Positions 17,694-24,999 of a stretch of 64,000 nt of DNA are shown here, piece by piece. The stretch is from Ammoniphilus sp. CFH 90114 (GTDB lineage: Bacteria; Bacillota; Bacilli; Aneurinibacillales; RAOX-1): the NCBI RefSeq assembly GCF_004123195.1, contig NZ_SDLI01000006.1, positions 186,001 to 250,000 on the forward strand. The letters are read 5' to 3'. Made by a program: the position numbers and the translations under genes. The notes under the pieces were generated by a model. That model worked only from the letters and a program-made list of their open reading frames with translations, was not told where the DNA came from and did not search any database. Every line of letters begins with the position of its first letter. Positions within the stretch are counted from its first letter, which is position 1.

Positions 17694-18017
17694 ATGTCTA
17701 ACGTATTTCGTACTAATGATGATTTCTTTAAAGTAATTTGTGAGAGAGTAAGTGACCAGGATTATCGTGTAATTCTTTTCCCAAACTTTAGTTATATTAA
17801 CTATGGAACTCCACTACAGACATTTCATACGGAACATCAAGCTGTAACAGCCGCAATGAATTACCGTGATGCAATGGATATTGCCTTACAAAATGGTTAT
17901 TCTTTAGATCAGCAAAAAGGTGAGCTAATAAAGGAAGGCACTCGTATTTCTCATTTAGCACTGCTTGATCGGGCTTCAGAATCTTGGTCGGAGTTACTCC
18001 AGACTAGCACGGTTTAA
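17694..18017 (+). CDS. Hypothetical protein (107 aa)
   Basis: Unrecognised soluble protein. I use the ATG at 17694, seven bases after GGAGG, rather than the upstream ATG at 17667. The sequence has mixed strand and helix character (DYRVILFPNFSYINYGTPLQTFHTEHQAVTAAMN is split here by its Tyr/Phe-rich strand). It has no Cys after the N-terminal domain, no signal peptide and no membrane segment. A palindromic candidate operator lies upstream. Confidence 0.7.
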   Translation: MSNVFRTNDDFFKVICERVSDQDYRVILFPNFSYINYGTPLQTFHTEHQAVTAAMNYRDAMDIALQNGYSLDQQKGELIKEGTRISHLALLDRASESWSELLQTSTV

Positions 18018-18033
18018 GGTTAAGGAGGGCAGC

Positions 18034-18609
18034 TCACTGCTCTTCTTTTTCCAAGGCGCTTAAGTTAAGCGCCTTTTTACTCTGTTTCATGCTTTGTATT
18101 AATCTTAATTCAGCAAGTTGTTCAATTTCCCCAATTTTATCCCATGTTTCCTTAAGAATGGTTACAAGATCCCCTTCCCTATAACAAAGAGAGTACTCAA
18201 TTCCTATGATGCTTTCATTGTCGTACCAGTCCTGTAGTTTTACGTTCTCATCATCTTCTATAATCCATCTTTTATTATCAAATAATGCAGTGCTTCTCAT
18301 ATGTTGCAAAGAAGCATCCAATGACCAAATTCCTTTTAACGTTTCATGATCAGGTGTTGGTCTATCTAATGAGATAACTTCAACAACGAGGATCGTTAGC
18401 TCATCCGGAGTAAGTCTTGCAAAGTTTACGGTTATGGGATCATCCAATCTTTTGTGCAGAATAAACTGCAGTTTTAAAGGAAGATCTTGTATATGTACTC
18501 CATTGAGGTCTCCTAATTCTATAATGCAACTATTATCTTCTACAGGGATTTGTTTTCCATTTACGTTGATACTGCTGATCGGGCTACTATACTCACTCCA
18601 CTGAATCAT
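18034..18609 (-). CDS. Hypothetical protein (191 aa)
   Basis: Unrecognised soluble protein that converges on the 107-aa gene. I use the ATG at 18609, which follows GGGGGGAAAGT, the same context as the spo0M start. The long reading from 18660 lacks a ribosome-binding site. It is predicted to be mostly beta strands with a Lys/Glu-rich C-terminal helix (LRLIQSMKQSKKALNL). No catalytic motif is visible. Confidence 0.65.
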   Translation of the reverse strand: MIQWSEYSSPISSINVNGKQIPVEDNSCIIELGDLNGVHIQDLPLKLQFILHKRLDDPITVNFARLTPDELTILVVEVISLDRPTPDHETLKGIWSLDASLQHMRSTALFDNKRWIIEDDENVKLQDWYDNESIIGIEYSLCYREGDLVTILKETWDKIGEIEQLAELRLIQSMKQSKKALNLSALEKEEQ

Positions 18610-18753
18610 ACTTTCCCCCCATATTTTGATTTTATTTTTAAGTATTCCCGTAACAATCAAGTCTACGCCAAAAATAAGAAGGATATTTTGTCCTACTGAT
18701 CATAAAATCTACTATTAAGATTTTAAACTAAGTATGTTGAAAAAAGGGGACTT

Positions 18754-19209
18754 ATGAACGGAGAACTGTTACTGGTATTGTTAATCATTACGGGCTTATT
18801 TTCCAAGTCTAGTATTATTGCCATTGCAGCAAGTTTTCTTCTTGTAATGAAATTATGTTCACTAGATAGGTTTTTTCCTACTGTGGAACGCAGAGGACTC
18901 GAATTGGGTATTCTTTTTTTAACATTGGTCATCCTTGTACCTTTTGCTAACGGAAAAATTAATCTTACAGACATCTATCCCTTATTTTTGTCAACTTATG
19001 GTTGGCTGGCTTTTTTAGGTGGAGCCCTAGCTGTTTACTTAAATCGGTATGGGTTAAGAATCTTGCAAAATCAACCTGAATTTCTTGTCGGTTTAGTAAT
19101 CGGATCTATCCTAGGGATCGTATTTCTTGGTGGAATACCTGTGGGTCCCTTAACAGCGGCTGGAGTAACTGCGATACTAAGCTTTTTTTACCGTTTGGGT
19201 ACAAAATAA
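18754..19209 (+). CDS. DUF441 family membrane protein (YtwI/YeaL-like)
   Basis: A 151-residue integral membrane protein with four hydrophobic segments (about 3-20, 48-65, 80-95 and 112-145). It matches the DUF441 family by the conserved C-terminal VGLVIGSILGIVFLGGIPVGPL and GVTAIL. The molecular function of the family is unknown. The gene stands alone, starts after AAAGGGG and is followed by an imperfect GGCT/AGCC hairpin shared with the converging gene. Confidence 0.85.
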   Translation: MNGELLLVLLIITGLFSKSSIIAIAASFLLVMKLCSLDRFFPTVERRGLELGILFLTLVILVPFANGKINLTDIYPLFLSTYGWLAFLGGALAVYLNRYGLRILQNQPEFLVGLVIGSILGIVFLGGIPVGPLTAAGVTAILSFFYRLGTK

Positions 19210-19210
19210 G

Positions 19211-19236
19211 GCTATCCTAGTTAAATAGGACAGCCC
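19211..19236. terminator. Convergent hairpin between DUF441 and GDYXXLXY genes
   Basis: GGCTATCCTA pairs with TAGGACAGCC. A short T-rich stretch follows on the minus strand. Confidence 0.45.
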
Positions 19237-19243
19237 ATTGGTA

Positions 19244-20011
19244 CTACTTTGCCTTCTCTTCAAGGATGTCGCCAGTGATTGCATCCACTACAATAATCAT
19301 GGTTTTTGCAAGTTGTTCATTTCCTTTTTCCGGATAGTTTATCATCTCTACGAGCCATACAGGTCGATTATGTTTTACATCTTCTGCAGTCAATTGGGAA
19401 TTGGTAATGTGAACAGCCTTGCCCTGTCTACTATAGTACTCGTATACTTTCTCTTGTACCTCCCATTGAGTAATTACCCCATTGGCGATAAAATGAATCT
19501 CGGTTAAACTTTGGCCCCAAGGGGTAACCTTCACAACGACATCAAACTGGCCCCTTCGATCCTCAAGCTCTTTTCCGGTACCTTCTGAAACATAATATCG
19601 CTCGAAACCATAAACCACTCTGATGTATTGAATTTCTTGATTTTCCCGATTCGTTGGATCCCAATGGCGAGTAACATACTCTACTCTCCCCTTTAAAACT
19701 CGCTCTTCAGCTGAAGTACTAGGTTTACCTAGATGAGCTGATATGACATCATGATACTCTCCTTCTTTCCTAAGTACTACATAGATGGTATCTCCTCGTT
19801 CTGGTTGCTTATCACCAACAAATTTATCGATATTTAATTCGCTTATATCATAGTTTAAGATCACATAATCTCCATAAAAAATGTCTCTTGGATCTACAGG
19901 AGCTGTTTTTAACCTTACTTCATCTCCATACCATTCAACAGAGTAATGGGATATAGCTATATATACTAAAATGAATACTTGTATAAATAAGAATATGATA
20001 AACTTTCTCAT
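19244..20011 (-). CDS. GDYXXLXY-motif membrane-anchored protein
   Basis: A 255-residue protein with one N-terminal membrane anchor (about 4-22) and an extracytoplasmic domain containing the family-defining GDYVILNYDI after DPRDIFY. The start ATG at 20011 overlaps the stop of the DUF2157 gene (ATGA), so the pair is translationally coupled. This pairing is common in bacteria, suggesting one membrane complex, but its function is not established. The C-terminal half resembles PepSY-like strand arrangements (TMIIVVDAITGDILEE), which is only a suggestion. Confidence 0.8.
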   Translation of the reverse strand: MRKFIIFLFIQVFILVYIAISHYSVEWYGDEVRLKTAPVDPRDIFYGDYVILNYDISELNIDKFVGDKQPERGDTIYVVLRKEGEYHDVISAHLGKPSTSAEERVLKGRVEYVTRHWDPTNRENQEIQYIRVVYGFERYYVSEGTGKELEDRRGQFDVVVKVTPWGQSLTEIHFIANGVITQWEVQEKVYEYYSRQGKAVHITNSQLTAEDVKHNRPVWLVEMINYPEKGNEQLAKTMIIVVDAITGDILEEKAK

Positions 20012-21240
20012 TTGTCTTTGTCCTCCCCTTTCGTCATCCAAAGACGCCGTTTCTTAAGGATCCAGTGGATGGAGAATAACAGTAATCCACCAATGAGAAA
20101 AAAGAATGACTTATCTAGGAAATCCCATGCTAATTGAATATAACCAATAAAGCTGCTTAGCATAAATAAAAACACACCAATTCTTGCTGTTACGGCATCG
20201 TATTGATGGTCCCCATAGAAAATGAGGATAGCTGAAAAAACAAACATGCTAATAAGATAGGCTACATCTCCGTGCGTCAAGAAAAAGAACGGCAGAAATA
20301 AGATTAATGGAAGCCATTTTCCTTTATTACCATGACCCTGCCAAAGAACCACGAGCAAAACAGCGATGAACCCTATGAAGTAAGCGAATGGACTCGTAAT
20401 GAATTCAGCACTATCATAGACGTGTTCATGAATAAAAACCATTAACATAGAAAAAAAGAAACTAAAGATGGTTGGCAACACGAGAAATCCTTGAGCTATA
20501 GGTTTTCTTCTGAGGAACATACCTATGGCATATAACCCAAGTGGGACAAATGCTACCCAAGACCATGCTATATCTCTACTGATGATAAGCAGCACAGCTT
20601 GAATATGGAGTAGAATGGAAAGCACCCATCCTGATAAGGGATTCACATCCTGATAAGCAAATTTGCCCAATCCAATACCGGTTAATAGTAGAAGCGTCCA
20701 ACTGATGGTACTGAAAGAAGAAAAAGAATAAATCTGTCCTGAAAAGATCAGGACACTTGCCAACAAGAAAAAGACAGGCTTTCGATATAGATATAATAGG
20801 CCTAATCCTGCCAACGCCCATAATACAAACACACGGGCATCATAGGCAACTAAGTGAAACATCTGCCCAACAAGTATCATACTGGCCCCAAACGAAACGA
20901 CTCCTAAACTTAAGAGACCTTGGCCAAGCCACTGATGTCCCTTTTTGTAAAGTGTATATCCAGATGTATAGAAGCTAATCATAGTTACTGTCAGAATAGC
21001 TAGCCGTGTAATTTGAGGTATCCCATCCCAATTGGACGCAACAAAAGTCAGTAAACTTAATCCGATTAAAATGGAAGCCAATATAGGCAAGATCTGTGAA
21101 ATACGTCGAGGCGATTCAGGGTAAAGTTTTATAATCTCCTCATACTGTTCATGGGTAATGATGCTTTTCTCCACCCATAGCTTCCCTTCCCGCAAAAGCC
21201 ATTTATGTGACAATGGTATCACTGCCTTTCTAATAATCAT
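20008..21240 (-). CDS. DUF2157 family polytopic membrane protein
   Basis: A 410-residue protein with a cytoplasmic N-terminal segment of about 45 residues (LWVEKSIITHEQYEEIIKLYP, the DUF2157 head) followed by roughly 12 hydrophobic helices. The segment GQMFHLVAYDARVFVLWALAG is typical of the family. It precedes and is coupled to the GDYXXLXY gene. The start is uncertain: the ATG at 21240 sits directly against TAAGG, and GTG or TTG codons a few positions later are alternatives. Confidence 0.8.
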   Translation of the reverse strand: MIIRKAVIPLSHKWLLREGKLWVEKSIITHEQYEEIIKLYPESPRRISQILPILASILIGLSLLTFVASNWDGIPQITRLAILTVTMISFYTSGYTLYKKGHQWLGQGLLSLGVVSFGASMILVGQMFHLVAYDARVFVLWALAGLGLLYLYRKPVFFLLASVLIFSGQIYSFSSFSTISWTLLLLTGIGLGKFAYQDVNPLSGWVLSILLHIQAVLLIISRDIAWSWVAFVPLGLYAIGMFLRRKPIAQGFLVLPTIFSFFFSMLMVFIHEHVYDSAEFITSPFAYFIGFIAVLLVVLWQGHGNKGKWLPLILFLPFFFLTHGDVAYLISMFVFSAILIFYGDHQYDAVTARIGVFLFMLSSFIGYIQLAWDFLDKSFFFLIGGLLLFSIHWILKKRRLWMTKGEDKDK

Positions 21241-21388
21241 CCTTACAATTATTCTACTCTCTTCTGTAAATATAAAAAGTACTAACTTTTTTTGGTACCC
21301 TTAACGGAACGCCTTTCTATTAATCAACATTTTATCTTATAATATATGAGTAAAGGATTAATACCTGTGTCAAAAGGAGGAACTGAAC

Positions 21389-21535
21389 GTGACTGGTACC
21401 GCACACCAGCGCAACATACTTGGTGAGGAATGGATTTATGTTGGAGTTGAAAATGGACTTGAGGTCTATATACATAATGTAAATAACTGGATCAATCTGT
21501 ATAATCCGAAAACCAACGAAATTCTGGAAGACTGA
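21389..21535 (+). CDS. Small protein, 48 aa, GTG start
   Basis: A short gene with an excellent ribosome-binding site (AAAGGAGG, eight bases before GTG). The product begins VTGTAHQRNILGEEWIYVG and ends PKTNEILED. It is Asn/Tyr/Trp-rich with alternating hydrophobics suggesting a small beta-sheet domain. I do not recognise it. Reliability rests on the ribosome-binding site and the protein-like composition. Confidence 0.55.
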   Translation: MTGTAHQRNILGEEWIYVGVENGLEVYIHNVNNWINLYNPKTNEILED

Positions 21536-21555
21536 CATAAGTATCGTAATGGTTA

Positions 21556-21584
21556 TTGCTTTATCATAAAGTATAAGTTATAAT
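21556..21584 (+). promoter_or_regulatory. Sigma-A promoter for a small RNA
   Basis: TTGCTT (21556..21561), a 17-base spacer and TATAAT (21579..21584). It matches the vegetative consensus and points to a start near 21591, with no open reading frame before the terminator at 21660. Confidence 0.65.
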
Positions 21585-21590
21585 TGACTT

Positions 21591-21689
21591 CTGAGCCGAC
21601 TTATATGCGCTACGTCTGTTGCAATCGGGTTGTGGAGCCTGAACGGACGTATAGAGAAAAAGAACCCTTTAAGGGTTCTTTTTTTTTTC
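21591..21689 (+). ncRNA. Candidate small RNA of about 100 nt
   Basis: Between a consensus sigma-A promoter and a strong terminator there is about 100 nt with no plausible coding sequence. TACGTCTG (21611..21618) pairs with CGGACGTA (21644..21651), eight pairs including one wobble, around a 25-base GC-rich loop. The 3' end is AAGAACCCT-TTA-AGGGTTCTT (21660..21680) followed by nine T residues. I could not assign it to a known RNA family. It could instead be a long 3' UTR of the 48-aa gene, but the internal promoter argues for an independent transcript. Confidence 0.5.
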
Positions 21690-21697
21690 ACAAACTC

Positions 21698-22144
21698 TTA
21701 GGTGTCTATGTTTATGCCTAGTTCCTTTAACTTGTTGATATCTTCAATAAATCTTCTTCTAATTTCTGGTGTAGGCAGGACACAAGTATCCGACTTTCCA
21801 AAGAAAGAATATCGATTTTTCGCTACCCATTTATAAACCCCATCCCTTAAGGGGCTTGGTACGATTATAAGGAAATAGAGTAAACGCCACGATCCACCCA
21901 ACAATCTTAAAATGTTTAGAATAGCTGTAGAAGTCTTGTAACTCCTATTTTTATGAATCAAAATAACTGAGTCTAAATTCTCCGATAGATTATAATGTTT
22001 AATAAGGCTTTCACCCACATGGGATTGTAATGACGCAAACTTAAATACTCCTTTGTAATCTAACGCGATAAGTTGATTCACCCAAAAGTTGCAGAAATTG
22101 CAGACTCCATCAAATAGAATAATGGCATTGTATCGTTCACTCAT
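21698..22144 (-). CDS. DCC family (DUF393) thiol-disulfide oxidoreductase-like protein
   Basis: A 148-residue protein with the defining motif FDGVCNFCN (DGxCxxC, residues about 11-19), which resembles a thioredoxin-type active site. Later family features include the AILNILRLLGG helix and the DGVYKWVAKNRYSFFGKSDTC tail (shortened here). The start is set at the ATG at 22144, since the upstream GTG lies inside the AGAGGTG ribosome-binding site. Redox activity is inferred from the CxxC motif. No membrane segment longer than about 18 residues is evident. Confidence 0.85.
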   Translation of the reverse strand: MSERYNAIILFDGVCNFCNFWVNQLIALDYKGVFKFASLQSHVGESLIKHYNLSENLDSVILIHKNRSYKTSTAILNILRLLGGSWRLLYFLIIVPSPLRDGVYKWVAKNRYSFFGKSDTCVLPTPEIRRRFIEDINKLKELGINIDT

Positions 22145-22199
22145 TGATTGCACCTCTTTAATGATATGACCTACACGCGGATTTTTGACCCTAAACGGT

Positions 22200-22226
22200 A
22201 CAGGTTAACAGAATAAGCATACTATA
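22200..22226 (+). promoter_or_regulatory. Possible sigma-K promoter of the Cys-rich peptide gene
   Basis: AC at 22200..22201, a 16-base spacer, then CATACTATA at 22218..22226 matches the mother-cell sigma-K pattern AC-N16-CATAnnnTA. The motif is short, so chance occurrence is possible. Confidence 0.4.
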
Positions 22227-22256
22227 TTATGGAAACTAGTGAAAGGGGGGAGATCA

Positions 22257-22385
22257 ATGTACCGTACTTCTGGGGTTAGACGTCAGGTCCCTAGCTGTGC
22301 TCGTTTCTGTCGAAATGTATGCCGCGTTGTTTTTGGAGGAAGTCGTCAATGCTATGTGGACTGCTTAAGATGTGGAAGACGATAA
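22257..22385 (+). CDS. Cys/Arg-rich small protein (42 aa)
   Basis: The gene has a strong ribosome-binding site (GGGGGGAG, six bases before ATG) and its own terminator. The 42-residue product contains six cysteines in a CxxxCxxxC-x9-CxxxCxxC layout and nine or ten arginines, starting MYRTSGVRRQVPSCARFC. The Cys spacing suggests a small disulfide-linked or metal-binding fold. With a possible sigma-K promoter it may be a spore coat peptide. It is not a family I recognise. Confidence 0.65.
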   Translation: MYRTSGVRRQVPSCARFCRNVCRVVFGGSRQCYVDCLRCGRR

Positions 22386-22396
22386 GATATTTGTAG

Positions 22397-22422
22397 AAGC
22401 CGTGGGCATTGCCCATGGCTTT
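22397..22422 (+). terminator. Terminator of the Cys-rich peptide gene
   Basis: AAGCCGTGGGC-ATT-GCCCATGGCTT, 12 bases after the stop codon, followed by a T-rich stretch. Confidence 0.75.
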
Positions 22423-22496
22423 ACTATATTTAACGACATTGACCCCCTACTTTTTTCTTGTTACGATAGTGATACCAAGATGAAGGAGAGCTTAAT

Positions 22497-22799
22497 ATGG
22501 AGTTTATTGTGAAAGAAGCAGCACTTTTGAAGTTAAGGCACCATATTTCTAACTCAGGGTTTGCTATTCGGATTTCCGCCGTGTTCTCACATGGATGAGG
22601 AGGCGGGCTGCGGCTCTCTTTAGCTCTGGACGAGCTTACTCAACAAGACATTATTTACAATAATCAGGGTATTATAATCATGATCGATGCCTCTTCTAGG
22701 GACGAGTTAGGGGAATATGTGACCCTTGACTACTCTTCCTACGGGTTTAAACTTACCACACCAAGTGAAATCTTGGCTTACAACTTACAACTGCGATAA
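22497..22799 (+). CDS. HesB/IscA-like protein with in-frame TGA, probable selenoprotein
   Basis: A 100-residue reading frame interrupted only by TGA at codon 34 (22596..22598). It starts after AAGGAG at eight bases. The flanking residues read FSHG-U-GGGLRLSLALDE, which aligns with the HesB/IscA core GCSGFxYxLxLDE. The TGA therefore falls exactly on the conserved metal-binding cysteine. The C-terminal part (IDASSRDELGEYVTLDYSSYGFKL, read in two blocks) also matches the HesB fold, but the C-terminal CGCG cysteines are absent. A SECIS-like hairpin follows the TGA. HesB-like selenoproteins are a documented prokaryotic family. The alternative is a pseudogene with a Cys-to-stop mutation. The rest of the frame is intact, which favours selenocysteine. 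Confidence 0.75.
22599..22636 (+). promoter_or_regulatory. Candidate bacterial SECIS element
   Basis: Downstream of the TGA, AGCTC (22622..22626) and GAGCT (22632..22636) form a perfect stem with the loop TGGAC. The loop begins 28 bases after the TGA and has a G at its second position, which fits the published bacterial SECIS rules (16-37 bases to the loop, G among the first two loop bases). A competing fold pairs GGGCT (from 22605) with AGCTC around a 12-base loop starting with G. Which one SelB would use cannot be decided by eye. Confidence 0.55.
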
Positions 22800-22828
22800 G
22801 GTCATCCTTTACTGATGACCTTATTTTA
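22798..22828. terminator. Bidirectional terminator between hesB-like and HAD genes
   Basis: AAGGTCATC-CTTTACT-GATGACCTT followed by ATTTTA. It overlaps the 3' ends of both converging genes. Confidence 0.75.
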
Positions 22829-23264
22829 GCATTTCAATAACTTTCTCTTTCGCTTCCTGATTTAATCCGACCATCCAATTCGTCTGGACGAGATAAGGCA
22901 ATAACTCCCCCATATCATTAAGATCATCAAGGATGACGAATTTCTCCACTTTGGTGGTTGGATCATATTGGGCCTCAGCTAGATACTCTTTAATCTCTTC
23001 CCCCCGCCTACTATATTCAAGTACAGGAGTCTGTCCGATTAACCCTTCATAAATGCCATTTGCCTCGAACATCGTCTTTAATCTTGCGAATCCTGCTTTT
23101 CTCCAAGTGGAGCTAACAACAATGTATGTCCCCGTCTTTACTATGATCTCTTTTAGATGTTCAACAGCAGTAGGATCAAAAGCGTATCCATCATATTGAC
23201 TACTTATTTTGCGATAAGAACCAGTGATCATTACACCATCAATATCAAGAAAAATGACCTTCAT
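22821..23264 (-). CDS. HAD-superfamily hydrolase (Swiss-Army-Knife RNA-repair type HAD domain)
   Basis: A 147-residue single-domain HAD phosphatase. Motif I is FLDIDGVM with the nucleophile and acid aspartates (Asp6, Asp8), motif II is VVSSTWRK, and motif IV is VILDDLNDMG. This compact layout matches the HAD domain often linked to RNA-repair proteins, but stand-alone copies such as this have no assigned substrate. No cap domain is present. The converging hesB-like gene shares its terminator. Confidence 0.8.
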   Translation of the reverse strand: MKVIFLDIDGVMITGSYRKISSQYDGYAFDPTAVEHLKEIIVKTGTYIVVSSTWRKAGFARLKTMFEANGIYEGLIGQTPVLEYSRRGEEIKEYLAEAQYDPTTKVEKFVILDDLNDMGELLPYLVQTNWMVGLNQEAKEKVIEMLK

Positions 23265-23332
23265 TATTATTCTCCTTTTTTCGATATTAAGTTTACATAA
23301 TAATCATTATGTAATTTAGTTCTTCAGGAAAA

Positions 23333-23365
23333 AGAAAAGCCCCTCAATTAGTTTAGGGACTTTGT
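23333..23365 (-). terminator. Terminator of the 97-aa protein gene
   Basis: AGTCCCT pairs with AGGGGCT across an 11-base loop on the minus strand, then TTTTCTTTTT. Confidence 0.65.
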
Positions 23366-23387
23366 ATTTTCATCTATTGTATCATTG

Positions 23388-23681
23388 TTACCATAAGAAT
23401 GGGAGACTCAGGGCTAGGACAGCAAAGAGCGGTAACGCAAGGGCTCCTGGTCCCCACCAATATACCTCCTGCCCTTCTACTTTGCTGGGCTTATTAGCAG
23501 TTAGGATATTTCCTTTTTTAGACTTACCTGCAACGGGGGCTGTTCCTCCTCCAATTACTCGCAAATACATTGTATCACTGGATACTCTTTGCACAACTCC
23601 TCGATAGGTTCTACCCCCTACACAATGTGCGATTACTTCCTGACCAACGAATCGATTCGCATAAGCATAAGACACTGCCAT
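23388..23681 (-). CDS. Hypothetical protein with SH3-like head and hydrophobic C-terminus (97 aa)
   Basis: Unrecognised small protein. The ATG at 23681 follows AAAGGAG at ten bases. The N-terminal half contains strands typical of a small barrel (VGQEVIAHCVGGRTYRGVV, RVSSDTMYLRVI). The C-terminus is a hydrophobic tail rich in Leu, Ala and Pro (GALALPLFAVLALSLPFLW) that could insert in a membrane or spore coat. One Cys is present. No close family is recognised. Confidence 0.65.
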   Translation of the reverse strand: MAVSYAYANRFVGQEVIAHCVGGRTYRGVVQRVSSDTMYLRVIGGGTAPVAGKSKKGNILTANKPSKVEGQEVYWWGPGALALPLFAVLALSLPFLW

Positions 23682-23732
23682 TCGTTTTTGCTCTCCTTTG
23701 CAATTTAATGTCTTATATTCTATTACTCTCAT

Positions 23733-24042
23733 CTATTTTTTGATTATGCGATCGACTAGAAAGATGTTGCCCAAAGTATTTTCTAGACTAATTGTGACTC
23801 ATCCTTGTAACAAATTAGCCTCTAATTCGTAACAAATTTTCCTGCCGGGATGTGATATGATGTATTTACACGGTGATAACAGTGTTTTATAAGCTTTTTT
23901 ATATCGAATGTGTATATACCCTGATATATACGTCTACATTTATTTTGACTATGTGAATTATTGAACAATATGTTCTTCATCATTATTTGTGAAACACTGA
24001 TCAAATAATGTTATTTATAAAACAAAAAAGGAGATGAGAAAA
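23733..24042 (+). promoter_or_regulatory. Regulatory region upstream of qoxABCD
   Basis: An AT-rich region of about 310 bases without a gene. It holds several near-palindromic stretches, including TATATACCCTGATATATA and TTGTGAAACACTGATCAA (23987..24004). The latter has one good half-site for Rex or FNR-like redox regulators but a poor second half. AAGGAG at the end is the qoxA ribosome-binding site. No confident promoter is assigned. Confidence 0.35.
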
Positions 24043-24999
24043 ATGCGCTATAAAAAAGGTTTGGTCCCCATTATTGCTCTATTTTTCGTCGTTTTTCTTA
24101 GTGGATGTGAAACCAATATGGTCGTTTTTGATCCACAAGGTCCTGTAGCAAGAAGCATTATGGAGTTGATTAACTGGTCTCTCATCTGGATGCTTCTGGT
24201 GATTGTCGTGGTATTTGGATTGTTTGCTTACATTGTGTGGAAGTATCGTGAAACTGAAAAGAATAAAGACTACGAGCCACCGGAAGAACACGGGAGTACG
24301 GTACTTGAGATTGTTTGGACGGGTATTCCGATTCTTATTGTTATCGCCCTTACGATCCCAACAGTTAAGACTCTATATGCTCTAGAAGAGATCCCGAAAG
24401 GTTATGAAGATCAGAAGCCAGTTACTATTCACGTTACATCTGCTGACTGGAAGTGGATATTTAGTTATCCTGAGCAAGGTATTGAAACCGTCAATTATGT
24501 AAATATACCTGTTGGAACTCCGATTGACTTCAAGTTGACATCGGCAAGTACTATGCAATCCTTCTGGGTACCGCAATTAGCTGGCCAAAAATATACCATG
24601 AATAAAATGGAGACACAAATGTATGTGGTTGCTGATAACCCTGGTTCCTACTGGGGGAAGAATACAAACTTTAACGGGAGAGGTTATACAGGGATGGAAT
24701 TTGAGGTCCTAGCCCAAACCCAACAAGAATTTGACAAATGGGTAAAGGATGTTCAAGCTGCAGCACCAAAATTGACTGAGGAAAAATACGAGGAACTTCT
24801 CTTGCCTACACATCTCGGTCGATTAACTTTTTCCAATACCCACTTAGAATGGGTAAACCATGCGGAACTGAATTCTCCAACTTATACGAATCCGGAATTG
24901 TATAGATATCATGGTTACCAAGGGGAAATTTTTGAGCAAGAAGATAATTATAGAAACAAATCCAATCAAGAACACGGAGGTGAACACCATGGGCATTAA
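24043..24999 (+). CDS. qoxA: Cytochrome aa3 quinol oxidase subunit II
   Basis: This lipoprotein subunit of the terminal quinol oxidase carries a signal peptide with lipobox LSGC, two transmembrane helices (about 39-60 and 85-106) and a cupredoxin-like domain. The CuA ligands of cytochrome c oxidases (CxxxC and the associated His/Met) are missing, as expected for a quinol oxidase. The YTGMEFEV segment replaces the CuA loop. I set the start at the second ATG (24043; 318 residues), nine bases after AAGGAG. It is the first gene of qoxABCD and overlaps qoxB by 11 bases. Confidence 0.94.
   Translation: MRYKKGLVPIIALFFVVFLSGCETNMVVFDPQGPVARSIMELINWSLIWMLLVIVVVFGLFAYIVWKYRETEKNKDYEPPEEHGSTVLEIVWTGIPILIVIALTIPTVKTLYALEEIPKGYEDQKPVTIHVTSADWKWIFSYPEQGIETVNYVNIPVGTPIDFKLTSASTMQSFWVPQLAGQKYTMNKMETQMYVVADNPGSYWGKNTNFNGRGYTGMEFEVLAQTQQEFDKWVKDVQAAAPKLTEEKYEELLLPTHLGRLTFSNTHLEWVNHAELNSPTYTNPELYRYHGYQGEIFEQEDNYRNKSNQEHGGEHHGH

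Noticed and set aside
23987-24004. Rex or FNR-type operator upstream of qoxA (TTGTGAA-N4-TGATCAA)
   Set aside because: Only the first half-site is good; the second half matches too poorly to call.
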